The notes: generated by a model from the letters alone, not told the origin. Shown: positions 1-6,427, numbered from the stretch's first letter. The stretch is DNA of 13,063 nucleotides from Chloroflexota bacterium (GCA_030668425.1 DAOUTY010000023.1:1-13063); one strand, 5' to 3'. A program made the numbers and translations.

Positions 1-65
1 AATTGAACGCCCCTACTACGTTTCGAACCTCTATCGACGGAAGAGGTGCCCCCGTGTGAAAGACT

Positions 66-89
66 ATAACCAATGGTATACTAGTAGCA
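66..89 (+). promoter_or_regulatory. Extended -10 promoter overlapping a GTATAC octad
   Basis: TGGTATACT at 74-82 reads as an extended -10 (TGn plus TATACT) 16 bp before the CoA-transferase ATG. No good -35 is visible upstream. TGGTATACTAGTA (74-86) differs by one base from the complement of the octad array in front of parA, so this may also be a protein-binding site. The double reading is a caveat: an extended -10 and the octad look alike. Confidence 0.45.
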
Positions 90-98
90 TCTCAAATA

Positions 99-1292
99 AT
101 GAGTGAATACATGGGCCCATTGGACGGAATAAAGGTGCTGGATCTGTCACGGCACAGCCCCGGCAGGTATACCTCCCTGATCATGGCCGATCTCGGCGCC
201 GAGGTTATCACGGTCGAAACCCCCCGCACAGCAGATTCGCCAGCGCTTTCTTTCATGTTCACTGACGACACCTGGTTCCGCTACATCGGCATGAACTGCA
301 GCAAGAAGAGCATCGCAGTCAACCTCAAGCATGAGCGGGGCAGAGCCATTGTCTATAACCTGGTAGATAATGCAGACGTGTTGATCGAGGCATTCCGTCC
401 CGGTGCGTCGGCACGCCTGGGCATGGACTATGAGACATTGAGCAAGCGCAACCCGCGGCTGATCTACTGCTCCGTCACAGGCTACGGACAGGATAGTCCC
501 TACGCAAATCGGGCTTCGCACGATATCAATGTAGTTGCCATGACGGGGATACTTGGTGCCTGTGGCTCGCAAGAAGGAGAGCCCATTCATGTCATCTTTC
601 CCCAGATATCGGATCTCTCCGCTAACTGCCAGGCCATAAGCTCCATCCTGGCCGCCCTCTACGCCAGGGAGAAAACAGGCAGGGGCCAGTTCATAGACGT
701 GGCGATTACAGACGGGATGATCTACTTCAACTGGGTCATGAACATCCGCTACCTGCTCAACGGCGAGGTGGCGGATCGGAGTAAGCTTCCCACGGGCAGC
801 GATCAAGCGTGGTTGAACACTTACAAGACCCACGATGGCAAATACGTGGCCATATCCTGTCTTGAACCCCCGCTCTGGGCCAACCTGTGCCGCCTGGTGG
901 GCAGGGGGGACTTTGTAGACCAGCATTTCGCGCCACTCGAAAAGCAGAAGGAGATGTATGAGGCACTCTGCAAGATTTTCACCACCAAGGATAGGGACGA
1001 GTGGCTCAGGCTTTTCGATCAAGCCGATGTCGCGGGAGCGCCGGTGTATAACGTGGAGGAGGTTTTATCTGACCCACACGTCGTGCACCGCGGGCTGGTG
1101 GTGGAGGTCGACCATCCCAAGTTGGGAAAGGTAAAGCTTTTAAACAACCCCTTCAGGCTTTCGGACACCCCCGCCAAGCCCAGAACCCGCCCGCCGCTCT
1201 ACGGCGAGAATACCCATGAGATATTAACCGACGTCATCGGCGCCAGCGAGCAGGAGATCAAAAGCCTGATTGACGAGGGGGTAATCGAGTAA
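99..1292 (+). CDS. Class III (CaiB/BaiF) CoA-transferase
   Basis: Family III CoA-transferases move CoA between acyl groups through aspartyl-CoA intermediates; the substrate here cannot be told. The 397 residues are within the family's usual length of about 380-430. Visible family blocks are the N-terminal ADLGAEVITVE segment (30-40), EAFRPGASARLGMDYETL (98-114), NPRLIYCSVTGYGQ (118-131) and GRGQFIDVAI (194-203). Asp172, in ISDLSANCQAISSILAAL, sits where the family's catalytic Asp lies, although the glycines that often follow it are replaced by Ala/Asn. The first ATG (99) is used; a second ATG at 111 would remove four residues, and neither has a strong ribosome-binding site. The gene stands alone, and its putative -10 overlaps a TGGTATAC site related to arrays around the parA cassette. 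CoA-transferase is secure; formyl-CoA, bile-acid or racemase subtype is not. Confidence 0.93.
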   Translation: MSEYMGPLDGIKVLDLSRHSPGRYTSLIMADLGAEVITVETPRTADSPALSFMFTDDTWFRYIGMNCSKKSIAVNLKHERGRAIVYNLVDNADVLIEAFRPGASARLGMDYETLSKRNPRLIYCSVTGYGQDSPYANRASHDINVVAMTGILGACGSQEGEPIHVIFPQISDLSANCQAISSILAALYAREKTGRGQFIDVAITDGMIYFNWVMNIRYLLNGEVADRSKLPTGSDQAWLNTYKTHDGKYVAISCLEPPLWANLCRLVGRGDFVDQHFAPLEKQKEMYEALCKIFTTKDRDEWLRLFDQADVAGAPVYNVEEVLSDPHVVHRGLVVEVDHPKLGKVKLLNNPFRLSDTPAKPRTRPPLYGENTHEILTDVIGASEQEIKSLIDEGVIE

Positions 1293-1295
1293 AGC

Positions 1296-1327
1296 CAGTA
1301 CTGTGGTATAACAGTGTACTGGTGTAT
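1296..1327. promoter_or_regulatory. Array of four 8-bp units (CAGTNYNN/TGGTRTAW)
   Basis: Just after the CoA-transferase stop the sequence divides exactly into four octads: CAGTACTG, TGGTATAA, CAGTGTAC and TGGTGTAT. The stretch CAGTGTACTGGTGTA (1312-1326) recurs exactly at 5088-5102, after the RHH gene. The arms CCAGTA-CTGT and ACAG-TG-TACTGG also form an imperfect hairpin, so a terminator-like or bulged stem is an alternative, but no T-tract fitting an intrinsic terminator follows directly. A binding site for the RHH protein encoded at 4677-5006 is inferred. Confidence 0.5.
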
Positions 1328-1337
1328 ATTTTAAAGA

Positions 1338-1398
1338 TGTAGCGTCGTGACTCCCGTCACGACACAGTATTCGTTGCCACAGGAGTGGCAACGCTACA
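1338..1398. repeat. 61-bp double-hairpin dispersed repeat, copy 1
   Basis: The outer ends TGTAGCG and CGCTACA are inverted. Inside are two perfect 8-bp stems with 4-nt loops: GTCGTGAC/GTCACGAC (loop TCCC, 1344-1363) and GTTGCCAC/GTGGCAAC (loop AGGA, 1373-1392). Paired together they would give a cloverleaf-like fold. The same layout occurs at 3704-3764 and 3792-3850. No coding capacity is likely. A MITE- or REP-like dispersed element is inferred. Confidence 0.85.
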
Positions 1399-1532
1399 CT
1401 CCCTGCGATGGTTTGGTGTTGTCAGCCAGAGTGCCGTGCCAGAATCGCATCCTATGGCGTCTCAGCAGGATTTAAGAGCCGTGCCAGAGCGACAATTTCC
1501 CCTCAGAATGGCTCTCCCCTGTAGCACTCGTG
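1399..1532. other. Non-coding gap with an 11-bp direct repeat and a palindrome
   Basis: No gene is supported here. GCCGTGCCAGA occurs twice, at 1433-1443 and 1478-1488. Near the right end GTAGCAC-TC-GTGCTAC (1521-1536) is a perfect inverted repeat that overlaps the yjbQ stop codon (1533-1535). Its outer bases TGTAGC/GCTAC resemble the ends of the neighbouring dispersed repeat, so it could be a collapsed remnant. It lacks the T-run of an intrinsic terminator. Confidence 0.5.
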
Positions 1533-1949
1533 CTACTCACCCATGATCTGGAGCACGATATCCCTGGAACGGGTTCTGTTGTCGAAATCAGCCAGCACGA
1601 TTTGCTGCCACGTACCCAACATCATTCTACTGTTTACAAAAGGTACCACCAGCGAAGGCCCCAGTAGCGAGGCGCGCACATGGGCATGTCCATTGCCATC
1701 CCCCCAGGCAGCATCGTGCCGGTATGGGATATCCCTGGGGACTGCCCGATCCCACATGCTCTGGAAATCGCTGAGCACGCCCCGTTCGTACTCAATAGTT
1801 GTCACCCCAGCAGTCGAACCTGCCACGAAAACAGTCACCGTACCATCTTTGATATCCGATTCCTCTATCTTCTGCGCCACCTGATGGGTTATGTCAAGAA
1901 GTTCGCAGTCACCTTTGGTCTGAACATGTATGCGCGTGTTGATAACCAT
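1533..1949 (-). CDS. yjbQ: YjbQ / UPF0047 family protein
   Basis: The 138 residues match the usual YjbQ length. The family has been linked with a secondary thiamine-phosphate synthase activity, but its physiological role is poorly defined. Family blocks are STAGVTTIEYE with the following SDF, then HDAAWGDGNGHAHVRASLLGPS (78-99; His78, His88 and His90 are candidate metal ligands) and LGTWQQIVLADFDNRTR near the end. In many members the first block reads HTTA; here it is GSTA, so one common His is absent. I start at the ATG at 1947-1949, where AGGGG lies 9 nt upstream; a TTG two codons earlier is too close to that site. The gene is divergent from the nitroreductase gene, each with its own extended -10. 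Confidence 0.9.
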   Translation of the reverse strand: MVINTRIHVQTKGDCELLDITHQVAQKIEESDIKDGTVTVFVAGSTAGVTTIEYERGVLSDFQSMWDRAVPRDIPYRHDAAWGDGNGHAHVRASLLGPSLVVPFVNSRMMLGTWQQIVLADFDNRTRSRDIVLQIMGE

Positions 1950-1984
1950 CTCCAATCACCCCTCAGTCCAAAATATGCAACGCA

Positions 1985-1993
1985 ATTATAGCA
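1985..1993 (-). promoter_or_regulatory. Extended -10 promoter for yjbQ
   Basis: On the minus strand TGCTATAAT is a perfect TGn-TATAAT extended -10 about 35 nt before the yjbQ ATG. No clear -35 is present, which is acceptable for this promoter class. Confidence 0.5.
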
Positions 1994-2026
1994 TAGGCAA
2001 TACCCAGCGACTCCTTCACAATATGA

Positions 2027-2035
2027 TGATATAAT
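2027..2035 (+). promoter_or_regulatory. Extended -10 promoter for nitroreductase-tsaD
   Basis: TGATATAAT is a perfect TGn-TATAAT element 34 bp before the nitroreductase ATG. No good -35 is visible at 15-19 bp upstream. It would drive the nitroreductase-tsaD pair. Confidence 0.5.
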
Positions 2036-2069
2036 TGTGACGTAATCAATCTGGCCAAGGGAGTTTGAA

Positions 2070-2678
2070 ATGGACTTCTTCGAGACGGTCAGGAGAAGGC
2101 AAAGCACTCGCCGCTTCAGCGATCAGCCAGTGGCGCACGAAGATATTTTGACCATGCTTGAGGCAGCAACGCTGGCGCCCAGTGCCACCAACGAGCAACC
2201 CTGGCACTTCATCGTGATCCGGGATAAGGAACTCAAACAAGGCATGCGTGATGTGGTTAAAGCCGTGCTGGAGGCATCGATCTCGGAAACGGATAATCAA
2301 GCACGGCGGAAACGCCTCGCGAGGATGCGGTTCTACAGCACCCACTTCGCCGCTGCCCCGGTGGCCATCGCGGTACTGGCTCGTCCCTGGGCTGGAGGAG
2401 GCTACGGTTCCCGTCCAGACTCCACCTCACATGACCTCGCCCTGCAGAGCATAGCCATGGCGGTAGCCCAGCTCCTGCTGGCAGCTACCGCGCTGGGATA
2501 CAGCAGTTGCTTTGCCAGCGCGCCGGTTGAGTTCGCCCGAGAGGAACTGGAGGCCTTGATCGGCGCGGAGCCACCGTGGTTTCTGGTTGGCACAATCTCT
2601 CTAGGAATGGCCGCAAAACAACCTCAAGAACGAGCCCCTCGGAAAGCCCTCGAAGAAGTCTGCACATTTATCGGTTAG
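2070..2678 (+). CDS. Nitroreductase family flavoprotein
   Basis: This is probably an FMN-dependent oxidoreductase using NAD(P)H; the physiological substrate cannot be read from sequence. Family marks over 202 residues are the N-terminal VRRRQSTRRF (7-16, FMN phosphate contacts in this family), APSATNEQPWHF (36-47), the long helical middle ending in LLLAATALGYSSCF (135-148), and the closing GTISLGMAAKQP...RAPRKALEEV (174-197). The start is supported by AAGGGAG six bases before the ATG. The stop is only 3 nt before the tsaD ATG, so the two genes are almost surely co-transcribed. Nothing in the sequence links this enzyme to tRNA modification, so the pairing may be incidental. Confidence 0.92.
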   Translation: MDFFETVRRRQSTRRFSDQPVAHEDILTMLEAATLAPSATNEQPWHFIVIRDKELKQGMRDVVKAVLEASISETDNQARRKRLARMRFYSTHFAAAPVAIAVLARPWAGGGYGSRPDSTSHDLALQSIAMAVAQLLLAATALGYSSCFASAPVEFAREELEALIGAEPPWFLVGTISLGMAAKQPQERAPRKALEEVCTFIG

Positions 2679-2681
2679 AAG

Positions 2682-3680
2682 ATGAAGATACTGGGAATCG
2701 AATCGTCATGCGATGAAACCGCCGCCGCTGTTGTCGAGGACGGCACCAAGATTCTGTCCAACATTATAGCCTCCCAGGTCGAGATCCATAGCCGCTATGG
2801 CGGCATAGTCCCAGAGATTGCCTCTCGCCAGCACCTGCTCTCTGTCATCCCCGTCGTTGAACAGGCGCTGAGTAATGCCAGCGTAACCCCCGACGGCCTC
2901 TCAGCTATCGCCGTCACCAATGGGCCTGGATTGGCAGGCTCTTTGCTGGTAGGAGTGAACCTGGCCAAGGCCCTGGCATTGGCATGGGACCTGCCCCTCA
3001 TCGGGATCAACCACCTCGAGGCACATATCTACGCCAACTGGCTGGGAGAGGATACACCTGTATTCCCTCTGCTCGCACTTATCGTATCCGGGGGCCACAC
3101 CGACCTAGTTCTGATGAGTAACCACGGAGAACTCCTACTGCTGGGCAGGACCCGAGATGACGCCGCTGGCGAGGCCTTCGATAAGGTAGCTAGAATGCTG
3201 GAGCTGGGGTATCCCGGAGGCCCTGCTGTGGAACGAGCCTCAAGAGAGGGAACGCCCCGCTATCACCTGCCTCGTGCTTGGCTGAAGGGTAGCGATGACT
3301 TCAGCTTCAGTGGGCTCAAGACAGCGGTGGTCCGGTTGGCGGAGGAGCTGGGAATCTCCACTATGCCCCACCCCAACTCCGTGGCAGCCGACATCGCCGC
3401 CAGCTTCCAGCGGTCTGTAGTCGATGTCCTGGTAACCAAAACAACAGCAGCAGCCAACCGACATGGGGTGAAACAGGTGCTACTCGCCGGCGGCGTGGCT
3501 GCCAATGAACTCCTCAGGGAGACGGTTGTTCGCCGCTTACCCACCCCGGTGCTCGTCCCCGATCCTGTCCTGTGCACCGACAACGCCGCCATGATCGCCT
3601 CCTGCGGCTATTTCCATCTGCTCGCGGGGAAAGTCGCCGGATGGGACCTGGACGTTATCCCCGGCCTCAAGTTAGGCTAG
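2682..3680 (+). CDS. tsaD: tRNA N6-adenosine threonylcarbamoyltransferase TsaD
   Basis: TsaD transfers threonylcarbamoyl from threonylcarbamoyl-AMP to A37 of ANN-decoding tRNAs, working with TsaB and TsaE in the cytoplasm. The 332-residue protein has a full Kae1/TsaD ASKHA fold signature: GIESSCDETAAAVV (5-18), the metal-binding HLEAH (His111, His115), VSGGHT (135-140), DDAAGEAFDKVARML (159-173), GGPAVE, FSFSGLKTAV (207-216), LLAGGVAANELLR (267-279) and CTDNAAMIA (298-306; Asp300 in the expected metal-ligand place). The length is typical of bacterial TsaD. The ATG follows the nitroreductase TAG after AAG, so translation may be coupled. tsaB and tsaE are not in this window. Confidence 0.98.
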   Translation: MKILGIESSCDETAAAVVEDGTKILSNIIASQVEIHSRYGGIVPEIASRQHLLSVIPVVEQALSNASVTPDGLSAIAVTNGPGLAGSLLVGVNLAKALALAWDLPLIGINHLEAHIYANWLGEDTPVFPLLALIVSGGHTDLVLMSNHGELLLLGRTRDDAAGEAFDKVARMLELGYPGGPAVERASREGTPRYHLPRAWLKGSDDFSFSGLKTAVVRLAEELGISTMPHPNSVAADIAASFQRSVVDVLVTKTTAAANRHGVKQVLLAGGVAANELLRETVVRRLPTPVLVPDPVLCTDNAAMIASCGYFHLLAGKVAGWDLDVIPGLKLG

Positions 3681-3703
3681 CAGTTGCCAGCTGAACACAT
3701 GCC

Positions 3704-3764
3704 TGTAGCGTCGTGACTCCTGTCACGACGAAGAATCCGTTGCCACAAGAGTGGCAACGCTACA
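3704..3764. repeat. 61-bp double-hairpin dispersed repeat, copy 2
   Basis: The organisation matches copy 1: TGTAGCG/CGCTACA ends, stem GTCGTGAC/GTCACGAC with loop TCCT, spacer GAAGAATCC, and stem GTTGCCAC/GTGGCAAC with loop AAGA. Stems are identical to copy 1 while the loops and spacer differ, so change is concentrated in unpaired positions. Confidence 0.88.
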
Positions 3765-3791
3765 CCCCGTGTCATTTCGGCGCCCTTCTCG

Positions 3792-3850
3792 GTAGCGTCG
3801 TGACTCCCGTCACGACGAAATACTCGTTGCCACAGGAGTGGCAACGCTAC
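3792..3850. repeat. Double-hairpin dispersed repeat, copy 3
   Basis: GTAGCG/CGCTAC ends enclose the same two 8-bp stems with loops TCCC and AGGA. It lies in the same orientation as copy 2, 27 bp after it. It ends about 5 bp before the putative parA -35. Confidence 0.88.
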
Positions 3851-3855
3851 TTGTA

Positions 3856-3885
3856 AGGACACTATGTTGACAAGCATGCTATAAT
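3856..3885 (+). promoter_or_regulatory. Promoter of the parA-RHH operon
   Basis: AGGACA (3856-3861, 4 of 6 to the -35 consensus), 18 bp, then the extended -10 TGCTATAAT (3877-3885). The predicted transcription start falls near 3892, at the edge of the octad array. A protein bound to the array would be well placed to block transcription. A second TTGACA at 3867-3872 is too close to this -10 to pair with it. Confidence 0.6.
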
Positions 3886-3890
3886 TTAGC

Positions 3891-3918
3891 TGGTAAAACA
3901 GTATACCAGTATACCAGC
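3891..3918. promoter_or_regulatory. 8-bp repeat array (operator or partition site) before parA
   Basis: The sequence reads TGGTAAAA, CAGTATAC, CAGTATAC, CAGC in exact 8-bp steps. Each full unit holds the self-complementary core GTATAC, flanked by CA. RHH proteins such as MetJ bind tandem 8-bp palindromes, and omega and ParG also bind short tandem repeats beside their own operons. By analogy this is inferred to be the binding site of the RHH partner, acting as operator, centromere-like site or both. Confidence 0.6.
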
Positions 3919-3931
3919 GAAAGGTGGATAC

Positions 3932-4714
3932 ATGGCCAGGGTAATCGCTATCGCTAACCAGAAAGGCGGGGTGGGCAAAACCACCACCACAATCTCCCTT
4001 GGTGCCGCCTTGAGGGAGATCGGGGCTCGCGTTCTGCTGGTGGACATGGACTCTCAGGGCGCACTTTCCATAGCCTTGGGCATACACAGGGTAAAGAAAA
4101 CCGTGTACGATGTCCTCCGCGACGTGGAACTGGGCATGGAGGATATCATTATCCCTACAGGTACAAAGTGCGACTTGGCCCCGAGTAATATCCATCTCGC
4201 CGGTGCCGAGGTAGAACTCATCAACGAACCAGGAAGAGAGTTCATCCTGAAGGGCAAGCTGGCTTCGGTCAACAAGATGTACGACTATATCCTCCTCGAC
4301 TGCCCGCCTTCGCTGGGAGTACTGACCCTCAACGCCTTCACCGCGGCCGGCGAGGTCCTGATCCCTGTTCAGTCGCACTATCTCGCCTTCCGAGGCATGC
4401 AACTGCTACTCACCACTATCTCCAAGGTCAGGGGGCGACTTAACCCTAGCCTTGAGGTGCTGGGTATACTGCCCACCTTTTACGATAAACGCACTCGCCA
4501 TTCCAAGGAGGTAGCGGAGCAACTCAGAGAGCACTACGGGGATACTGTGATCAACATATCCATTCCAGCCACGATAAAATTCGCCGACACAACTACAGCG
4601 GGCGAGTCCATTCTGACATTCAGCAGTTCCTCCCCCGCTGCCGCTGCCTACCGCAAGCTAGCAAGAGAGGTGCACAATGGCAAAGCGAATAAGCGTGTCC
4701 AAACGCCTCGCTGA
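3932..4714 (+). CDS. parA: ParA/Soj-family partition ATPase
   Basis: This is a deviant Walker-A ATPase of the kind that forms ATP-dependent gradients on nucleoid DNA to move plasmids, chromosomes or protein cargo. Visible motifs over 260 residues are KGGVGKTT (11-18, with the signature Lys11), LLVDMDSQG (35-43; Asp38, Asp40) and the Walker B-like ILLDCPPSLG (120-129; Asp123). There is no N-terminal HTH extension, so it resembles small ParA/ParF or Soj types that leave repression to the partner. AAGGTGG lies 4 nt before the ATG. The downstream RHH gene overlaps its end. The RHH partner favours a ParF/ParG-type pair over chromosomal ParA-ParB, because no ParB nuclease-like domain is seen nearby. 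A role in positioning another cargo remains possible. Confidence 0.93.
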   Translation: MARVIAIANQKGGVGKTTTTISLGAALREIGARVLLVDMDSQGALSIALGIHRVKKTVYDVLRDVELGMEDIIIPTGTKCDLAPSNIHLAGAEVELINEPGREFILKGKLASVNKMYDYILLDCPPSLGVLTLNAFTAAGEVLIPVQSHYLAFRGMQLLLTTISKVRGRLNPSLEVLGILPTFYDKRTRHSKEVAEQLREHYGDTVINISIPATIKFADTTTAGESILTFSSSSPAAAAYRKLAREVHNGKANKRVQTPR

Positions 4715-5006
4715 CGATATGACGACGAAGAAGGGATTAGATGCGCTGTTCAGCGATGCACCAGTACAACAGTCTACCAGTACGCCAGCTAAACCCAAGA
4801 GGTTTGAAAAGGGCACATTCTACTTCGACCCCGACGATCTGGCGCAGTTGGAAAAAGTATGGCTGCACCTCATGGGACAGGGGATCAGGTGCAACAAGTC
4901 GGAGATCGTCAGCATCCTGCTCAGCGCCGGCCTTGAGGAGCACGAGCGTAACCCGGCAGGAAGCCTGCTCGCCCAGCGACTAACCGGTAAGCGCCGCCGA
5001 AGCTAG
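4677..5006 (+). CDS. Ribbon-helix-helix ParA partner (ParG/omega-like)
   Basis: I do not recognise a named family, but the fold can be read over 109 residues: a basic flexible N-terminus (1-42), a beta strand FEKGTFYF (43-50), helix A DPDDLAQLEKVWLHLMGQ (51-68) and helix B after NKSEIVSILLSAGLEEHE (73-90), then a basic tail. RHH partners of ParF-type ATPases dimerise, bind repeats near their operon, and stimulate the ATPase with a basic N-terminal tail. The start is uncertain: ATG 4677 has GAGAGGTG upstream and overlaps parA by 38 nt, while ATG 4719 begins 4 bp after the parA stop, gives MTTKKGLDALFSD and has a poor ribosome-binding site. I favour 4677. The octad array at 4762-4789 lies within this gene. 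Partner function is inferred from context. Confidence 0.82.
   Translation: MAKRISVSKRLADDMTTKKGLDALFSDAPVQQSTSTPAKPKRFEKGTFYFDPDDLAQLEKVWLHLMGQGIRCNKSEIVSILLSAGLEEHERNPAGSLLAQRLTGKRRRS
4762..4789. promoter_or_regulatory. 8-bp repeat array inside the RHH gene
   Basis: CAGTACAA, CAGTCTAC, CAGTACGC and CAGC follow in exact 8-bp steps. The codons encode PVQQSTSTPA (residues 29-38). Because 8 is not a multiple of 3, the phasing does not follow from an amino-acid repeat, though the Ser/Thr-rich stretch contributes to the similarity. It may be an intragenic binding site for the encoded RHH protein. Confidence 0.45.
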
Positions 5007-5079
5007 ACACCCGGCCAGTAAGTGATCGAGGTACCTCAGTAGTAGCAACCGCATCCCTCAACAAGCTCATGCAGAACAC

Positions 5080-5103
5080 TGTCTTACCAGTGTACTGGTG
5101 TAA
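5080..5103. promoter_or_regulatory. 8-bp repeat array after the RHH gene
   Basis: TGTCTTAC, CAGTGTAC and TGGTGTAA lie in 8-bp steps. ACCAGT-GT-ACTGGT (5086-5099) is a perfect inverted repeat. CAGTGTACTGGTGTA is identical to 1312-1326. It sits in the 110-bp gap between the convergent RHH and DUF2851 genes, so it does not look like a promoter operator. A role as partition site, or as a weak terminator stem, is possible. Confidence 0.5.
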
Positions 5104-5116
5104 TCCTCAGAAGCTG

Positions 5117-6427
5117 TCAACTAGCAAGCAATCCCGAGGTTAAACGCCTGGCTACAGGGCAACGGGCACACTCCCGCCGACGGCAAAAGGTCTTATCCAG
5201 ATGGACCAGCCCCTGCTGGCGCCGCGCCGAATTCACCAGCCTGGAGGCACCCGGGCCCAGCAGCAGCTTCGCCAGATCGCGAGTTATCCCGTACTCGCCT
5301 GCTTTAGGGTAACCCTGATAGAGCGCCAATACCTGCTCCTCCAGCTTCTCTTGCGATCTGGCCTCGGCCCAAGCTAGCACAAAGGGCAAGATGATATTGA
5401 TCACGATCTCACGTGCTCTCCCCTGCCCTATCAGACTGCATTCGCTTCCCGAGCAGGGTTCAGGGGCACTAACCATAAAGCTGGAATCTAGCCACGACGT
5501 ACCCGGCCGTGCCTGGCCGACCAACTGCAAAACCCTTTCCGATAGCCCTGCCTCCATAAAGCGGGCAAGCAGATAGGCTGCACCGACAAGGCGGCGTGCA
5601 GGATGGTTTTCCGGACGTACCCTGAATACACGCCAGAGAGAAGAATCCATTGCCTCCCCATCGCCCAGACAACTCCAGATTCGTTCCAGTTCACCATCGC
5701 CACCCACGACCAATAATCCCGCCCTGCCTAAGAGCAGCGCTTTGAGCACCTCAACCTGCTCTTGGGGAGGTTTGCCTAGGCAAAAGCCCTCCAGTACCGA
5801 CAGAGGTAGACGGCGAGCCAACTCCTCGAAGAATTCCTTATTCTTGCTATAACCCAAGGCCCCCATTATGCCCTCGAACAGCACCTGGGACGGCAGCCTC
5901 CTGCCCATCGCTTCAGCGAAGTGACCTGCCTTGAGCCGAAATCGCTCTTCCCCAACTTCATCCAGCAATCTGCCCATCTCGCTATCTCCCAGCCGTTGCC
6001 CTGCGTTATAGCAAGGATCACTGGGCACCATAGGCAAATCAGTCCAGTAGCGAACATCATCCAATGAACCTTTGAGACAATGGCGCAGACTCAATGTAGG
6101 CACCTTCTTCCCACTCTGAAGCTCTGCTGCCATATCTCCATCCCAGACCACTTGAAGGATCACATCGTTGTAACTTGGGTCACGATTGTGACCATGGCTC
6201 TTCCAGTCACCCGCCCTCGAGTGAAGCTCTACATCCCCTCTTAAAAGCACACCATCAGCAGTGGAAATAATGGCGCCTATAAAATCAGGCCCACTATCCT
6301 TGTTCTCCCTTCCTGGATAGATCACCTGCAGCCTCTCTCCATAACCGGTAACCATCCTGCCCTTCTCCACCAACTGCCTTTTCCAGACCTGGACGAGAAG
6401 GCACTCAGCTACCTTTACCTTGCTCAC
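5117..6427 (-). CDS. DUF2851 family protein
   Basis: A 436-residue protein of unknown function, recognised from memory as DUF2851 by the N-terminal pattern ECLLVQVWKRQLV (8-20), GYGERLQVIYPGRENKDSGPDFIGAII (28-54), GDVELHSRAGDW (64-75), HGHNRDPSYNDVILQVVW (78-95), and a C-terminal cysteine cluster (Cys415, Cys420, Cys423). Pro47-Asp48 followed by Glu67-x-His69 recalls the PD-(D/E)xK nuclease layout with His for Lys; this is inference only. The start is GTG: an in-frame TAG lies five codons upstream, AAAGGGG precedes it closely, and the next in-frame Met is residue 25. It lies 70 bp downstream of the XRE gene on the same strand and may be co-transcribed with it. Confidence 0.82.
   Translation of the reverse strand: MSKVKVAECLLVQVWKRQLVEKGRMVTGYGERLQVIYPGRENKDSGPDFIGAIISTADGVLLRGDVELHSRAGDWKSHGHNRDPSYNDVILQVVWDGDMAAELQSGKKVPTLSLRHCLKGSLDDVRYWTDLPMVPSDPCYNAGQRLGDSEMGRLLDEVGEERFRLKAGHFAEAMGRRLPSQVLFEGIMGALGYSKNKEFFEELARRLPLSVLEGFCLGKPPQEQVEVLKALLLGRAGLLVVGGDGELERIWSCLGDGEAMDSSLWRVFRVRPENHPARRLVGAAYLLARFMEAGLSERVLQLVGQARPGTSWLDSSFMVSAPEPCSGSECSLIGQGRAREIVINIILPFVLAWAEARSQEKLEEQVLALYQGYPKAGEYGITRDLAKLLLGPGASRLVNSARRQQGLVHLDKTFCRRRECARCPVARRLTSGLLAS

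Noticed and set aside
1..59. Possible 3' end of an upstream gene (frame open to a TGA at 57-59)
   Set aside because: Eighteen codons are too few to recognise; another frame stays open to 104, so no choice can be supported.
147..1022. Long open frame (291 codons) on the minus strand
   Set aside because: It lies wholly antisense to the clearly recognised CoA-transferase, and its translation shows no family pattern; codon bias of the real gene explains it.
1543..1991. Plus-strand frames opposite yjbQ
   Set aside because: YjbQ motifs are clear on the other strand, and the plus frames show no recognisable features or ribosome-binding sites.
3677..4402. 241-codon minus-strand frame across the repeats and parA
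   Set aside because: Its end is the translated dispersed repeat (VALPLLWQR and RRDRSHDAT twice) and the rest is antisense to parA.
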